From: Diplocloster agilis
GTDB lineage: Bacteria > Bacillota > Clostridia > Lachnospirales > Lachnospiraceae
Assembly (NCBI RefSeq): GCF_019042275.1
Contig: NZ_JAHQCW010000023.1
Span: 1 to 64,000, forward strand
DNA length: 64,000 nucleotides
Direction of reading: 5' to 3'
Below, in pieces: positions 1-8,406 of this stretch. Position 1 is the stretch's first letter. Every line of letters starts with the position of its first letter. Under the pieces are notes generated by a model, which was not told the DNA's origin, made no database searches, and saw nothing but the letters and a program-made list of their open reading frames with translations. The translations under genes were made by a program, and so were the position numbers.

Positions 1-300
1 CGCTTAGTGGAATCGGAAAGCCGGGTTCAGGATGCACGGCGGACTTCACGTCCGACGGGCAAGAGCCTCTGAACCGGGAACACATCACGTGTTCCTGGTT
101 CAGAGGCTCGGTTCCTGAACCCGGCTTTTCGATTCCACTTAGCGGGTGTAAACGTAAGCCCTCCGCGCTCCCGGGGAGACACAAAGGAATCCGGCTGCCC
201 GGAGCATCCCGGGACATTGACACGCACCCCAGCCTTAAGCAGCGGGCATACCCAAACCCGAGGAAGAACCGCAGTTTAAGGTTCCGGATGATTCTGTTTT
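1..300. repeat. Family 1 long palindrome, copy A (left end cut by window)
   Basis: Positions 1-32 are the reverse complement, with few mismatches, of 113-144, forming a 32-bp outer stem. Inside it lie a small hairpin (40-54, 5-bp stem, loop TTCAC) and a long hairpin (63-109, 21-bp stem with one G-T pair, loop ATCAC). The core is therefore a three-way junction. Sequence to the right of 144 up to about 270 matches the outer arm of copy C near 33207-33335; the partner left arm would lie outside the window. Copy A is in the opposite orientation to copies B and C. Its inner hairpin is intact, whereas B and C share a 5-nt mismatched block in one arm. No convincing coding frame is present. Confidence 0.85.
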
Positions 301-406
301 TTTGTCAAGGGGCTTTATTTTTTATATTTTTTGTATTGTCGTATATTTCAACTTTAATGTGAGAATTCTTCTTAATAGAAAATAGTTTCAAGGAGGATTC
401 TGGGTT

Positions 407-1189
407 ATGGCTCTTAATAAGGTTGAGATCTGCGGAGTAAATACATCTAAGCTTCCACTGCTCAAGAATGACGAGAAGGAAGCTCTTTTTGCGCGTATAA
501 AAGAGGGCGATACGGAGGCCAGGGAAACTTATATTAAGGGTAATCTGCGGTTGGTTTTAAGTGTGATAAAAAGATTTTCGAACAGCAACGAAAATGTGGA
601 TGATTTATTTCAGATCGGCTGTATCGGATTAATTAAAGCGATCGATAATTTTGATTCCACTTTGGATGTGAAGTTTTCTACTTATGCGGTACCCATGATT
701 ATCGGGGAAATCCGGAGGTATCTGCGGGACAACAATGCGATCCGGGTAAGCCGTTCCCTGAGGGATACGGCCTATAAGGCGATCTACGCGAAAGAGAATC
801 TGATGAAAAAGAATCTAAAGGAGCCCACCGTAAACGAGATCGCAGATGAGATCGGAATCTCCAAGGAGGATATCGTCTTCGCCCTGGACGCGATTCAGAG
901 TCCGGTGAGCCTGTATGAACCCGTGTATACGGAGGGCGGCGACGCGCTGTATGTCATGGATCAGATCAGCGATAAGAAGAATAAGGAAGAGCGCTGGATC
1001 GAGGAACTGTCTCTGAGCGAAGCGATGAAAAAGCTGGGGGAACGGGAACGATATATTATACAGCTGCGGTTCTTTGAGGGAAAAACACAGATGGAAGTGG
1101 CGGAGGAGATACACATCTCCCAGGCACAGGTCAGCAGGCTTGAGAAGAACGCGCTGCACAATATGAGAAATTATCTGATAGAGAAATGA
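407..1189 (+). CDS. sigG: RNA polymerase sporulation sigma factor SigG
   Basis: A 260-residue sigma-70 family protein that directs late forespore transcription. Region 2 lies at about 35-110 (NLRLVLSVIKRF, DLFQIGCIGLIKAIDNFD, KFSTYAVPMIIGEIRRYLRD), region 3 at about 115-180 and region 4 with its helix-turn-helix at about 205-258 (GKTQMEVAEEIHISQAQVSR). The length and the N-terminal MALNKVEICGVN-type leader fit SigG better than SigF or SigE. The ATG is preceded by AAGGAGG at 390-396. In Clostridia sigG normally follows spoIIGA and sigE; those would lie left of the window, but palindrome copy A sits between. No clear SigF/SigG promoter could be called, although the AT-rich stretch 300-385 is where it should be. 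Confidence 0.95.
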   Translation: MALNKVEICGVNTSKLPLLKNDEKEALFARIKEGDTEARETYIKGNLRLVLSVIKRFSNSNENVDDLFQIGCIGLIKAIDNFDSTLDVKFSTYAVPMIIGEIRRYLRDNNAIRVSRSLRDTAYKAIYAKENLMKKNLKEPTVNEIADEIGISKEDIVFALDAIQSPVSLYEPVYTEGGDALYVMDQISDKKNKEERWIEELSLSEAMKKLGERERYIIQLRFFEGKTQMEVAEEIHISQAQVSRLEKNALHNMRNYLIEK

Positions 1190-1198
1190 CGGCGTATG

Positions 1199-1246
1199 CG
1201 CACGTAAGTCCCAGGATTCCAGAGGCTTACGTGCGTTACTATTTTA
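1199..1246. terminator. Bidirectional terminator between sigG and the HD-domain gene
   Basis: A perfect 10-bp inverted repeat (CGCACGTAAG at 1199-1208, CTTACGTGCG at 1226-1235) with a T-rich run on the + side. It lies between two convergent genes. Confidence 0.75.
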
Positions 1247-1810
1247 CTCTACAATATCCGGGATCGAACGCATGGCCAAAATCACGCGCTGGATCAGATC
1301 GTTCAGATCTAAGCCCAGCATGTCGGCCCCCTTCTGGATGATTTCCCTGGAACAGCCGGCGGCGAAGCTTGGAGTTTTGAATTTTTTCTTAACCGACTTT
1401 ACTTCCAGATCCTGAACGCTCTTGGAAGGGCGCATCACGGCCACGGCGCCGATCAGGCCGGTCAGTTCGTCTACCGCGTACAGCACCTTCTCCATTTCAT
1501 GTTCCGGGGCGATATCCACGGTGATGCCGTAGCCATGGCAGGCGGTTGCGTGGATGATTTCATCCGACAGCCCTCTGTCCCGCATTATCTCCTGGCTTTT
1601 GATACAATGCTGCTCAGGATAACGCTCAAAATCAAGATCATGGAGCAGGCCTGCCTGGCCCCAAAAATCGATGTCCGCTTCGTATCCCAGCTCTTTTGCG
1701 AAATACTTCATGACGCCTTCCAAAATCAGCGCATGCTTTAAATGAAAAGCCTCCTGATTATATTCGTTCAGAAGCTTCCAGGCATCCTCCCTCGTAATGT
1801 TACTGTTCAT
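1244..1810 (-). CDS. HD-domain protein (putative phosphohydrolase)
   Basis: A 188-residue HD/HDIG-type protein. The metal-binding His-Asp pair is in GLLHDLDFE (residues 57-58), with an earlier conserved His at residue 26 and further His residues at about 69 and 91. Such proteins hydrolyse phosphate esters or nucleotides; the substrate cannot be read from the sequence. The start at 1810 (MNSNITRED) is chosen because AAAGGTAG lies just upstream; a longer reading to 1873 has no ribosome binding site and would run into a dispersed repeat. It is convergent with sigG and shares its terminator. A copy of the family 4 repeat lies just upstream at 1875-1947. Confidence 0.8.
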   Translation of the reverse strand: MNSNITREDAWKLLNEYNQEAFHLKHALILEGVMKYFAKELGYEADIDFWGQAGLLHDLDFERYPEQHCIKSQEIMRDRGLSDEIIHATACHGYGITVDIAPEHEMEKVLYAVDELTGLIGAVAVMRPSKSVQDLEVKSVKKKFKTPSFAAGCSREIIQKGADMLGLDLNDLIQRVILAMRSIPDIVE

Positions 1811-1874
1811 TTTACCGCTACCTTTCTTTTGAAATTTTAGCCATCCGGAAGTGGCTTGCGCAAAAACTAACAAT

Positions 1875-1947
1875 GTATACTTTACAGTATCCCATTAATG
1901 CATGCCCTTCGGGCGGGTTCGCAGCCTTCGCTGCTCAATAATGTATA
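1875..1947 (-). repeat. Family 4 dispersed repeat, copy 1 (leader of the HD-domain gene)
   Basis: About 73 bp, nearly identical on the other strand to 50995-51067. Read toward the downstream gene it contains three successive hairpins: GCAGC-GAAG-GCTGC, GCCC-GAA-GGGC and ATACT-GTAA-AGTAT. Both copies have the same orientation relative to the gene they precede. Confidence 0.75.
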
Positions 1948-2024
1948 ACTAAAAGAATTATAAACAAATCGGGAATAGAATACAAGAGCAGACAGTTTTG
2001 TTATTTTTTAAACGAAGCCTGCGT

Positions 2025-2084
2025 GGACGCTTTAAATAGGTGTAAGACGCTATAAACAGGTGTAGGACGTTTTTAACAGGATGC
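2025..2084 (+). repeat. Three 20-bp direct repeats upstream of the VOC gene
   Basis: Units at 2025-2044, 2045-2064 and 2065-2084 share the pattern GGACGYTWTAAAYAGGTGTA with a few changes in the third. They lie about 80 bp before the next start codon and could bind a regulator at successive helical turns (20 bp is about two turns). The rest of 1948-2162 shows nothing else clear. Confidence 0.6.
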
Positions 2085-2162
2085 TTGCGTAAAAGTGCGA
2101 AACGTAGTAAATTCTATAGTAGGACAAAATTCATGAATCGTGCGGTTAAAGGAGCGGTAAGA

Positions 2163-3017
2163 ATGAAGTTAAGTGAAAATATAACGGGGGTTGGGCATCT
2201 GGGAATTCCTACGGCGGATCTGGCCGGATCGGCGGCATGGTATGAACAGAAGCTGGGATTCCGGAAATTTTATGAAAAGACAGTCTGGAACGACGGAAAA
2301 TTAAACGTAGTATTCCTCGAATTAAAGGATCTGGTGATCGAGCTTTGTGAGCAGGCGCAAGCCGGCCGGGATATGCAAATGCGCGGGGACGGTATCCTGG
2401 ATCATTTCGCCATAGACGCGCCGGATTTTGAGAATTGCTGTCGGAGGGTGGAAGATCAAGGTTTGAAATATCACGCTTCTACGCCGAAAGGGGCGGTTCT
2501 ATACGAAAATATCGGCCCCAAGGGTGTGCGGGGGGCTAATTATGTGGGACCCAATCAGGAAGTGATCGAGCTTTGCCACAACTGTTCCGTAAATTACGGC
2601 TATCGGACAGGGCTGCAGGGATGGTCTCATCTGGCCGTAAAAGTGAGCGATCTTCAGGCTTCCGTATCCTTCTATGAAATCCTGGGCTTTACCAAGGTGG
2701 GAGAAGGTTATCTGGACACTCCGGACGGCAGACTGTACATAGGATTCGTCGATAATCACGGTTTCCAGCTGGAACTCATCCAAATGACAGGAGCGGGGCT
2801 TCAGGAGCTTAAGAGCCGGGGAGCCGGCCATATTGACCATATAGCCCTGAATGTAAAAGACGCAAAAGAGGCTTTCTATGAGGCTAGAAAAGCAGGATGC
2901 CGTGTCTCTGATCTGGTTCTGAAAGAGCTTCCTTTCTTTGAACATGGGATTCGCTATTTCATGATTCTGGGTCCGGACGGCGAAAAAATTGAAATAAACC
3001 AGAGACTATCCTGGTGA
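2163..3017 (+). CDS. Two-domain VOC (glyoxalase/extradiol dioxygenase-like) protein
   Basis: A 284-residue protein with two vicinal-oxygen-chelate modules, at about 1-125 (GVGHLGIPTADLAGSAAWYE; HFAID) and 140-284 (GWSHLAVKVSDLQASVSFYE; HIDHIALNVKD). Each keeps the N-terminal HxGI/HLAV-type histidine and the paired acidic residue near the end of the module, so metal binding is likely; the reaction (lyase, isomerase or ring-opening) is not predictable. The start at 2163 (MKLSENITG) has AAAGGAG eight bases upstream; an upstream TTG at 2085 lacks a binding site. It appears to be a single-gene unit, followed by the tRNA promoter. Confidence 0.75.
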   Translation: MKLSENITGVGHLGIPTADLAGSAAWYEQKLGFRKFYEKTVWNDGKLNVVFLELKDLVIELCEQAQAGRDMQMRGDGILDHFAIDAPDFENCCRRVEDQGLKYHASTPKGAVLYENIGPKGVRGANYVGPNQEVIELCHNCSVNYGYRTGLQGWSHLAVKVSDLQASVSFYEILGFTKVGEGYLDTPDGRLYIGFVDNHGFQLELIQMTGAGLQELKSRGAGHIDHIALNVKDAKEAFYEARKAGCRVSDLVLKELPFFEHGIRYFMILGPDGEKIEINQRLSW

Positions 3018-3104
3018 AAAAATTCTGTTTTTATCTTCCAACGGCAGTAATAAAGCGGGTTCCGTACGCCTAAAAAAATATTTGAAAAATTTGTAAAAAA
3101 AGTA

Positions 3105-3134
3105 TTGACTTTTAGTCGAACTCAATAGTATAAT
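3105..3134 (+). promoter_or_regulatory. Promoter of the tRNA-Val/tRNA-Met pair
   Basis: TTGACT at 3105-3110 and TATAAT at 3129-3134 with an 18-bp spacer, about 40 bp before tRNA-Val. Confidence 0.8.
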
Positions 3135-3173
3135 AGCAAAGCGGGTCAGCGGTAAGACAGGCCCACAGGAAAT

Positions 3174-3246
3174 GGGATCTTAGCTCAGCTGGGAGAGCAT
3201 CTGCCTTACAAGCAGAGGGTCACAGGTTCGAGCCCTGTAGGTCCCA
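3174..3246 (+). tRNA. tRNA-Val (anticodon TAC)
   Basis: Full cloverleaf by eye: acceptor GGGATCT/AGGTCCC with discriminator A at 3246, D-arm TAGCTCAGCTGGGAGAGC, anticodon stem TCTGC/GCAGA with loop CTTACAA (anticodon at 3207-3209) and a T-arm with GGTTCGAGCC. The CCA end is not encoded. Confidence 0.97.
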
Positions 3247-3270
3247 TCCTTTAAAAAATTATATTGATAT

Positions 3271-3344
3271 GGCGGGATAGCTCAGTTGGCTAGAGCACGC
3301 GGTTCATACCCGCGGTGTCGGGGGTTCAAATCCCTTTCCCGCTA
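3271..3344 (+). tRNA. tRNA-Met, elongator type (anticodon CAT)
   Basis: Acceptor GGCGGGA/TCCCGCT, discriminator A at 3344, anticodon stem CGCGG/CCGCG with loop TTCATAC (anticodon 3305-3307). The stem lacks the three consecutive G-C pairs and the 1-72 mismatch of initiator tRNA, so this is the elongator form. It is co-transcribed with tRNA-Val 24 bp upstream. CCA is not encoded. Confidence 0.93.
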
Positions 3345-3348
3345 CTAA

Positions 3349-3377
3349 AAAATCCGGATACTTTATCCGGATTTTTT
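3349..3377 (+). terminator. Rho-independent terminator of the tRNA operon
   Basis: AAAATCCGGATA, a 3-nt loop CTT, then TATCCGGATTTTTT. A perfect 11-bp stem followed by a T run. Confidence 0.92.
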
Positions 3378-3452
3378 GTGCGTAATTTTGTGCGTTATAA
3401 GGGAGGCGGGACTCCATTCACAGAGGCCGATCCCCATGCACAGCGGAACAGT

Positions 3453-6077
3453 TCATCCGCTGTGTACCTGGGACAGAATTTTGCAGAGCTGTTTGATATC
3501 AAGAGGCTTGCTGATATGGGCGTCCATCCCGGCGGCCAATACCGCAGACACGTCTTCCTGAAACGCATTGGCGGTAGTGGCGATAATCGGGATGCTCCCG
3601 GCGTCCCGCCGTCTGCAGGCGCGGATCTGTCTCGCCGCCTCACAGCCGTCCATAACCGGCATCTGGACATCCATTAGGATGGCGTCGAAATAACCGGGTT
3701 CCGTCTTTGAAAAGCGCTCTAACGCCTCCTGGCCGTTCGCTGCGCTTTCTACTTTGGCGCCGTTCATCTCAAGCAGCGTCACGGCGATTTCCATATTCAG
3801 CTCATTATCTTCAGCCAGCAATAGCCTCATGCCCTGGAGAGAGTTTCCTGTGTTCTCTTCTTTTGACCGGGACATTCCAAACGCGCCGTTGGTGACACTG
3901 ACCAGGGCATTATATAGGGAAGACTGGAACAGCGGCTTCGTAATAAACGCATCGGCGCCTGCCGCCCGGGCCTCCTCTTCAATATCAGACCAGTCATAGG
4001 CCGATATGATGATGATCGGGGTGTCCCGTCCCACCTTTGCCCGAATGCGCCGGGTGGTTTCCAAACCATCAATATCAGGCATCTTCCAATCAATAAAGCA
4101 GACATCAAAGGCATGCCCTTCCTCCTGGGCTGCGGCCACCTTCTCAACCGCCTCGATACCATTTAGTACCCACTCCGCCTGGATTTTCAGTCTTTCCAGC
4201 AGCAGGGTCGTATGCTCACAGATGTCCTGTTCGTCATCTGCTACCAGAACCTTAAGCGATTCCAGGACACCCTCGTGATAGGGCTGCAGATCAACATCGC
4301 TGTGTTCAAACGGAAGCTCCACTGTGAATGTGGTTCCTTCGTCGGGTTTGCTCTTGACATCAATGAATCCGCCCATCAGGGATACCAGGTTTTGGGTGAT
4401 GGACATGCCAAGCCCTGTTCCGCCATATTTTTGTGAGATCGATGCGTCCGCTTGTTCAAACGGCGTATAGAGACGCTCAAGGGCATCCTCATTCATCCCG
4501 ATCCCGGTGTCCGAAACGACAAACCGGATCCAGCTATTATTACCGCGGGGCGGTAAATGAAAGACTTCCAGTCGCACCGTTCCGCCCCGCGGTGTAAACT
4601 TAATCGCGTTGGAGGTCAGATTTAAAAGGATTTGGTTCAGACGGAGGGAATCGCCCAGATAAGTGGTATGCTCCGAAAACCCGATCGATTTTTCGGAGAA
4701 GTTCAATCCTTTGCTGCTGGCCTGGGGATATACCACGGAAACAAAATTATTGAGAAACTGATATAATTCAAAGGGTTCCTTGTTAAGCTTTACCCGGTTA
4801 CTGTCAATTCGGGACATGTCCAAAACATCGTTGATCAGCATAAGCAGATGCTTGGAGGAATAGCCTATCTTATCCAGACAGTCTTCCACCCGGCTCCGGT
4901 TATTGATCGAGGCGGCCGCGATGGTCACCATTCCGATAATTGCGTTCATCGGTGTCCGGATTTCATGGCTCATGCGGGACAGAAAATCTCTTTTGGCGTT
5001 ATTGGCGTTTTGGGCGCTGACCAGCGCATCCTGCAGGGCCTGGGCGGACCGGCGCTCCTCCGTGCAGTCGGTCATCGTAAGAATGTATTTCGTGTCTGTG
5101 TTTTCCGTTATGCGGTAGGAATGCAGCTGCAGCCACCGAGGTTCCGGGTACTGGGGATGCTGATATTCGATCATGGTATCCAGAGAGGTTTTGGCATCGG
5201 AGTACAGCTCGTTATGTATCTGTTCCGCAGTTGCGGCGTTCATATGCTGATAGATCAGAAGCCGGTCCTCTTTTAGACTGCCGGCGGGTAATCCCAATAC
5301 CCGTTCGGCGCTGCCGGACACAAAATCACAGCGCCCCGGATCATTTCCAAAAATAAGGAAGGCTTCATCCACGGTATCGGATAGGAGTTCGAATTGACGG
5401 TTTTTTTCATAAAGCCGCAGGCTCATCTTCCGGATCGCGTACTGGAAAAAGAATAAGCCTAACGTCACAGCAATGAGGATAATAATAGACCATACCAGAG
5501 AGGATTTACCCAAGTGATCTGCAGATGTGAATATATTTTGCTGGGTATTTCGAACATAGGATAAAATATGCTGCGCGTTTTGTTCTAATTTCTCATACAG
5601 GTGGTAAAGCTGTTCTTCTTCATAGGCTGCGATTACATCGGTTGTGGAGCTGGGAAGCGCCGCGAATGCGAGAAGATCTTCCTGTGCGTTGCGGATTTCG
5701 TGAAAAGACAACCGCAGCGCGTCCATATCATCATCCGGACCCAAATACAGATCGTCGATTTCGTCCAGCAGCGCTTCCATGCTGACATAGATTTCGTCCA
5801 GCGCTTCCTTCACCTTCGCCACGTCTTCGGGCTGGTTATAAGATTGCAGCCGCTCTGCCCGCAGTCTCATCAGCGCCAGATTGGTCTTGACGTCGCTGAT
5901 ATCTCCGTTTACGGTAAACGGGTGTTCCGCGATTAATTTTACCTGCGAGGTCAATTTACTGGTGCTGAAAATGGTTACGAGCAAAAAAAGTGAGAGCAAA
6001 ATGAGAAGCGAAACCATGCCGATCCAGGTGGTTTTTTTGATCATTGCGTCTTCCTGTGTGACGTTTAATTTTTTCAT
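3453..6077 (-). CDS. Hybrid sensor histidine kinase with two receiver domains
   Basis: About 874 residues. The N-terminus has a membrane segment (about 16-36), a roughly 150-residue helical extracytoplasmic sensor, and a second membrane segment (about 190-210). Then follow a PAS-like region (about 225-345), the HisKA phosphoacceptor (SHEIRTPMNAIIGM, about 385), an HATPase with DTGIGM and GGTGLGMSI, and two receivers (FIDWKMPDIDG and ILMDVQMPVMDG, phospho-Asp in each, conserved Lys in ISKPLD). No HPt domain is in the protein, so phosphotransfer needs an outside partner. The start at 6077 (MKKLNVTQ) has AAGGACGGA upstream. It is divergent from the tandem-GntR regulator. The ligand and target are unknown. 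Confidence 0.88.
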   Translation of the reverse strand: MKKLNVTQEDAMIKKTTWIGMVSLLILLSLFLLVTIFSTSKLTSQVKLIAEHPFTVNGDISDVKTNLALMRLRAERLQSYNQPEDVAKVKEALDEIYVSMEALLDEIDDLYLGPDDDMDALRLSFHEIRNAQEDLLAFAALPSSTTDVIAAYEEEQLYHLYEKLEQNAQHILSYVRNTQQNIFTSADHLGKSSLVWSIIILIAVTLGLFFFQYAIRKMSLRLYEKNRQFELLSDTVDEAFLIFGNDPGRCDFVSGSAERVLGLPAGSLKEDRLLIYQHMNAATAEQIHNELYSDAKTSLDTMIEYQHPQYPEPRWLQLHSYRITENTDTKYILTMTDCTEERRSAQALQDALVSAQNANNAKRDFLSRMSHEIRTPMNAIIGMVTIAAASINNRSRVEDCLDKIGYSSKHLLMLINDVLDMSRIDSNRVKLNKEPFELYQFLNNFVSVVYPQASSKGLNFSEKSIGFSEHTTYLGDSLRLNQILLNLTSNAIKFTPRGGTVRLEVFHLPPRGNNSWIRFVVSDTGIGMNEDALERLYTPFEQADASISQKYGGTGLGMSITQNLVSLMGGFIDVKSKPDEGTTFTVELPFEHSDVDLQPYHEGVLESLKVLVADDEQDICEHTTLLLERLKIQAEWVLNGIEAVEKVAAAQEEGHAFDVCFIDWKMPDIDGLETTRRIRAKVGRDTPIIIISAYDWSDIEEEARAAGADAFITKPLFQSSLYNALVSVTNGAFGMSRSKEENTGNSLQGMRLLLAEDNELNMEIAVTLLEMNGAKVESAANGQEALERFSKTEPGYFDAILMDVQMPVMDGCEAARQIRACRRRDAGSIPIIATTANAFQEDVSAVLAAGMDAHISKPLDIKQLCKILSQVHSG

Positions 6078-6305
6078 AAATGTTTCCGTCCTTATAGTCT
6101 TATGTTGAAATTCAGTGAGGTCCCGCACATGCATCTATTGCCCTGTAAAAACGTCACGCCTGCATAGTCGCTCACATACCACATTTAAATTGAGTATAGC
6201 AAAGGAACTTGAAAATAGCAACGACTTGGTGGAATTTGTAGAAATCTGAAGTAGGAAATGTTATAATTTTTTTCTACCATCCTAATTTAGAGAGGAGAGT
6301 TCAAT

Positions 6306-7766
6306 TTGGGCGGCGAGATGGAATTGAAACAGGCTGTTTATACATCGTTGCTTACTCAGATTCAATTTGGCTTATATAAATATGGAGAAAGTCTTCCTGG
6401 AATGGAAGAGATATGCAGACAGACCCACATATCGGTGGATACGGTGAAAGCGGCATATCACCGCCTGCGCCAGGAAGGATATATCTCACTGTCTCAAAGA
6501 AGCGGGGCAAAAGTAGCAGTCAGGTACAGTCCCGAAGAAAGGAACCGGCTGATTCAGGATTTTTTTGCACAGAGGAAAACTGCGCTGATTGATTTGAGCC
6601 GGTCTATCTGGCCGCTGTTCGGCTGGGCCGGATGGCTGTCGCTTAAGCATACGCCGCCGGACGTGATCGGTCAGCTCGCTCATATGGATATACAGTCGCC
6701 GAATGCCATGTATCAGTATCTGGAACAAAAGTTTGACGCATTGGGAAATGGACTTTTAAGCCGGCTGATCCGGCAGATTTACCTGTTCTTCCAAGGCCCC
6801 TTTTATAGTGTTAAGGAAAATGAGGAGGAGCTTCAAAGAGGCATGTATTGGCTTAAAGAAGTGACTTCCAAAAGCCGAAGCGGGGAATGGGACGCGTTGG
6901 CAAGCGTTTTAAAAACTGCCCAGGACGAACTGGCTCAGTCTGTCGCTCAATTCTACGATAAGAGAATTACCGGTGCGCAGACAAAAGAAGAGACGGTATT
7001 TGGCTGGAGCGTATATAAGAAATCCTCCCAGCTTCGCTATTCCCTCGCGATCGAAATCCTGACCGGTATCAGCCGCGGCGTTTATCCGGAAGGAAGCTAT
7101 CTGCCGCCGGCTGAGAAGCTTTCCAGGGAAAAAGGCGTATCTGTCAGTACGATCCGCCGGACGGTCTCCCTGCTAAACAGTATCGGAGCGGTGAAATCAT
7201 CCAGGACCCTTGGCGCGCGCGTGCTTTCCCCGTTGCAGAGCACCAGGAACTGCGACTTTACGCATCCGGATATTCAGGTCCGGCTTCTGGAGGTGGCGGA
7301 AAGCCTGCAGATATACGCGCTGTCCTCCAGGGCAGTATCAAAAATCACGCTGGACTCGGTGGACAAAGGTTCGCTCCTGCAGTGGAAACAGCGCCTGTCC
7401 GGTTTACAGAACAGCCGGCGTTATGAGATGACCACCTATTATTCACTGGAGCTGATCGCCAGGTTTGCTCCTTACCGGACCATCAGAGTCATTTATTCGG
7501 AGCTTTTAAAACTTCTCTTTTGGGGCAATCCGCTTCGGGGATTGCGGGGAGATACCGAAAAAATGAACCAGTATTTTGAGCCCGCCTTCCGGACTATGGT
7601 CAGGGCGCTGGAAGAACAGGATTTTGCCTCCTTTTCCGCCGTCCTGGAGGAATTATTGCTCTATGAACTGCGCATTATGGAAGAACAGCTGAGACAGCTG
7701 GGAATCATGGAGTCAGACGCCATTCTGCTCCCCGGCGAAAGTGAGGTCTGGGAGTGTGGAAGATAA
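6306..7766 (+). CDS. Transcriptional regulator with two GntR-type winged helices
   Basis: A 486-residue protein with one GntR-type winged helix at about 8-70 (GMEEICRQTHISVDTVKAAY) and a second at about 245-305 (PPAEKLSREKGVSVSTIRRT). Each is followed by a helical segment of about 160-170 residues with no recognised enzyme fold, so the protein reads as an internal duplication of a GntR plus effector unit. Most GntR regulators have one such domain. A TTG start at 6306 is preferred because AGGAG at 6293-6297 is eight bases away; the ATG at 6318 is 20 bases from it. The target is unknown; the divergent kinase gene and its own promoter are candidates. Confidence 0.75.
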   Translation: MGGEMELKQAVYTSLLTQIQFGLYKYGESLPGMEEICRQTHISVDTVKAAYHRLRQEGYISLSQRSGAKVAVRYSPEERNRLIQDFFAQRKTALIDLSRSIWPLFGWAGWLSLKHTPPDVIGQLAHMDIQSPNAMYQYLEQKFDALGNGLLSRLIRQIYLFFQGPFYSVKENEEELQRGMYWLKEVTSKSRSGEWDALASVLKTAQDELAQSVAQFYDKRITGAQTKEETVFGWSVYKKSSQLRYSLAIEILTGISRGVYPEGSYLPPAEKLSREKGVSVSTIRRTVSLLNSIGAVKSSRTLGARVLSPLQSTRNCDFTHPDIQVRLLEVAESLQIYALSSRAVSKITLDSVDKGSLLQWKQRLSGLQNSRRYEMTTYYSLELIARFAPYRTIRVIYSELLKLLFWGNPLRGLRGDTEKMNQYFEPAFRTMVRALEEQDFASFSAVLEELLLYELRIMEEQLRQLGIMESDAILLPGESEVWECGR

Positions 7767-7836
7767 GATTATACTGTGATAAAATACATATTGTATGGAA
7801 AAAACAGGATACTAGTGAACAGAAAGGGTGATTATC

Positions 7837-8406
7837 ATGAGAGTTGGTCTGGGTTATGATGTTCATAAATTAGTTGAGGGAAGAGATTTGATTCTGGGCG
7901 GAGTTTCGGTTCCGTTTGAGAAAGGGCTGCTGGGCCATTCGGATGCCGATGTGGTGGTACACGCGATCATGGACGCCCTGCTGGGGGCCGCCGCCTTGGG
8001 AGATATCGGAAAGCATTTCCCGGACACAGATCCGGCTTATAAAGGGGCTTCCAGCATCGCGCTGCTAAAAAAGGTAGGCCGGCTGCTGGAGCAGGAATGT
8101 TATGTGATTGAAAATATAGACGCCACGATCATCGCGCAGCGGCCGAAACTCAGGCCCTATATAGAAGAGATGGAGAAAAATGTGGCCGCGGCCCTGATGC
8201 TTGCAAAAGACCAGGTGAATATTAAAGCTACCACAGAGGAAGGACTTGGTTTTACCGGCACGGGTCAGGGGATATCCGCGCAGGCTATATGCAGCCTGAC
8301 TACCCCGGCGAATATGGCGGGTTCGGATCCGATGGCCCAGCGGTCCTGCGAAGGCTGCGGCGGATGCGCCAGGAGGAGTGAAAAGGATGCGGACCAGATA
8401 TCTTGA
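7837..8406 (+). CDS. ispF: 2-C-methyl-D-erythritol 2,4-cyclodiphosphate synthase with C-terminal extension
   Basis: IspF converts CDP-methylerythritol 2-phosphate to the cyclic diphosphate in the MEP isoprenoid pathway. Seen: GYDVHKL at the N-terminus (metal-binding Asp and His), [26 protein letters not shown], and [16 protein letters not shown]. The ATG at 7837 has AAAGG upstream. The protein is about 189 residues, roughly 30 longer than usual for the family. The extra tail is Cys-rich ([10 protein letters not shown]), and its last 20 bases overlap the next gene, whose ribosome binding site lies inside this tail. The tail may have arisen by loss of the normal stop codon. Confidence 0.95.
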   Translation: MRVGLGYDVHKLVEGRDLILGGVSVPFEKGLLGHSDADVVVHAIMDALLGAAALGDIGKHFPDTDPAYKGASSIALLKKVGRLLEQECYVIENIDATIIAQRPKLRPYIEEMEKNVAAALMLAKDQVNIKATTEEGLGFTGTGQGISAQAICSLTTPANMAGSDPMAQRSCEGCGGCARRSEKDADQIS

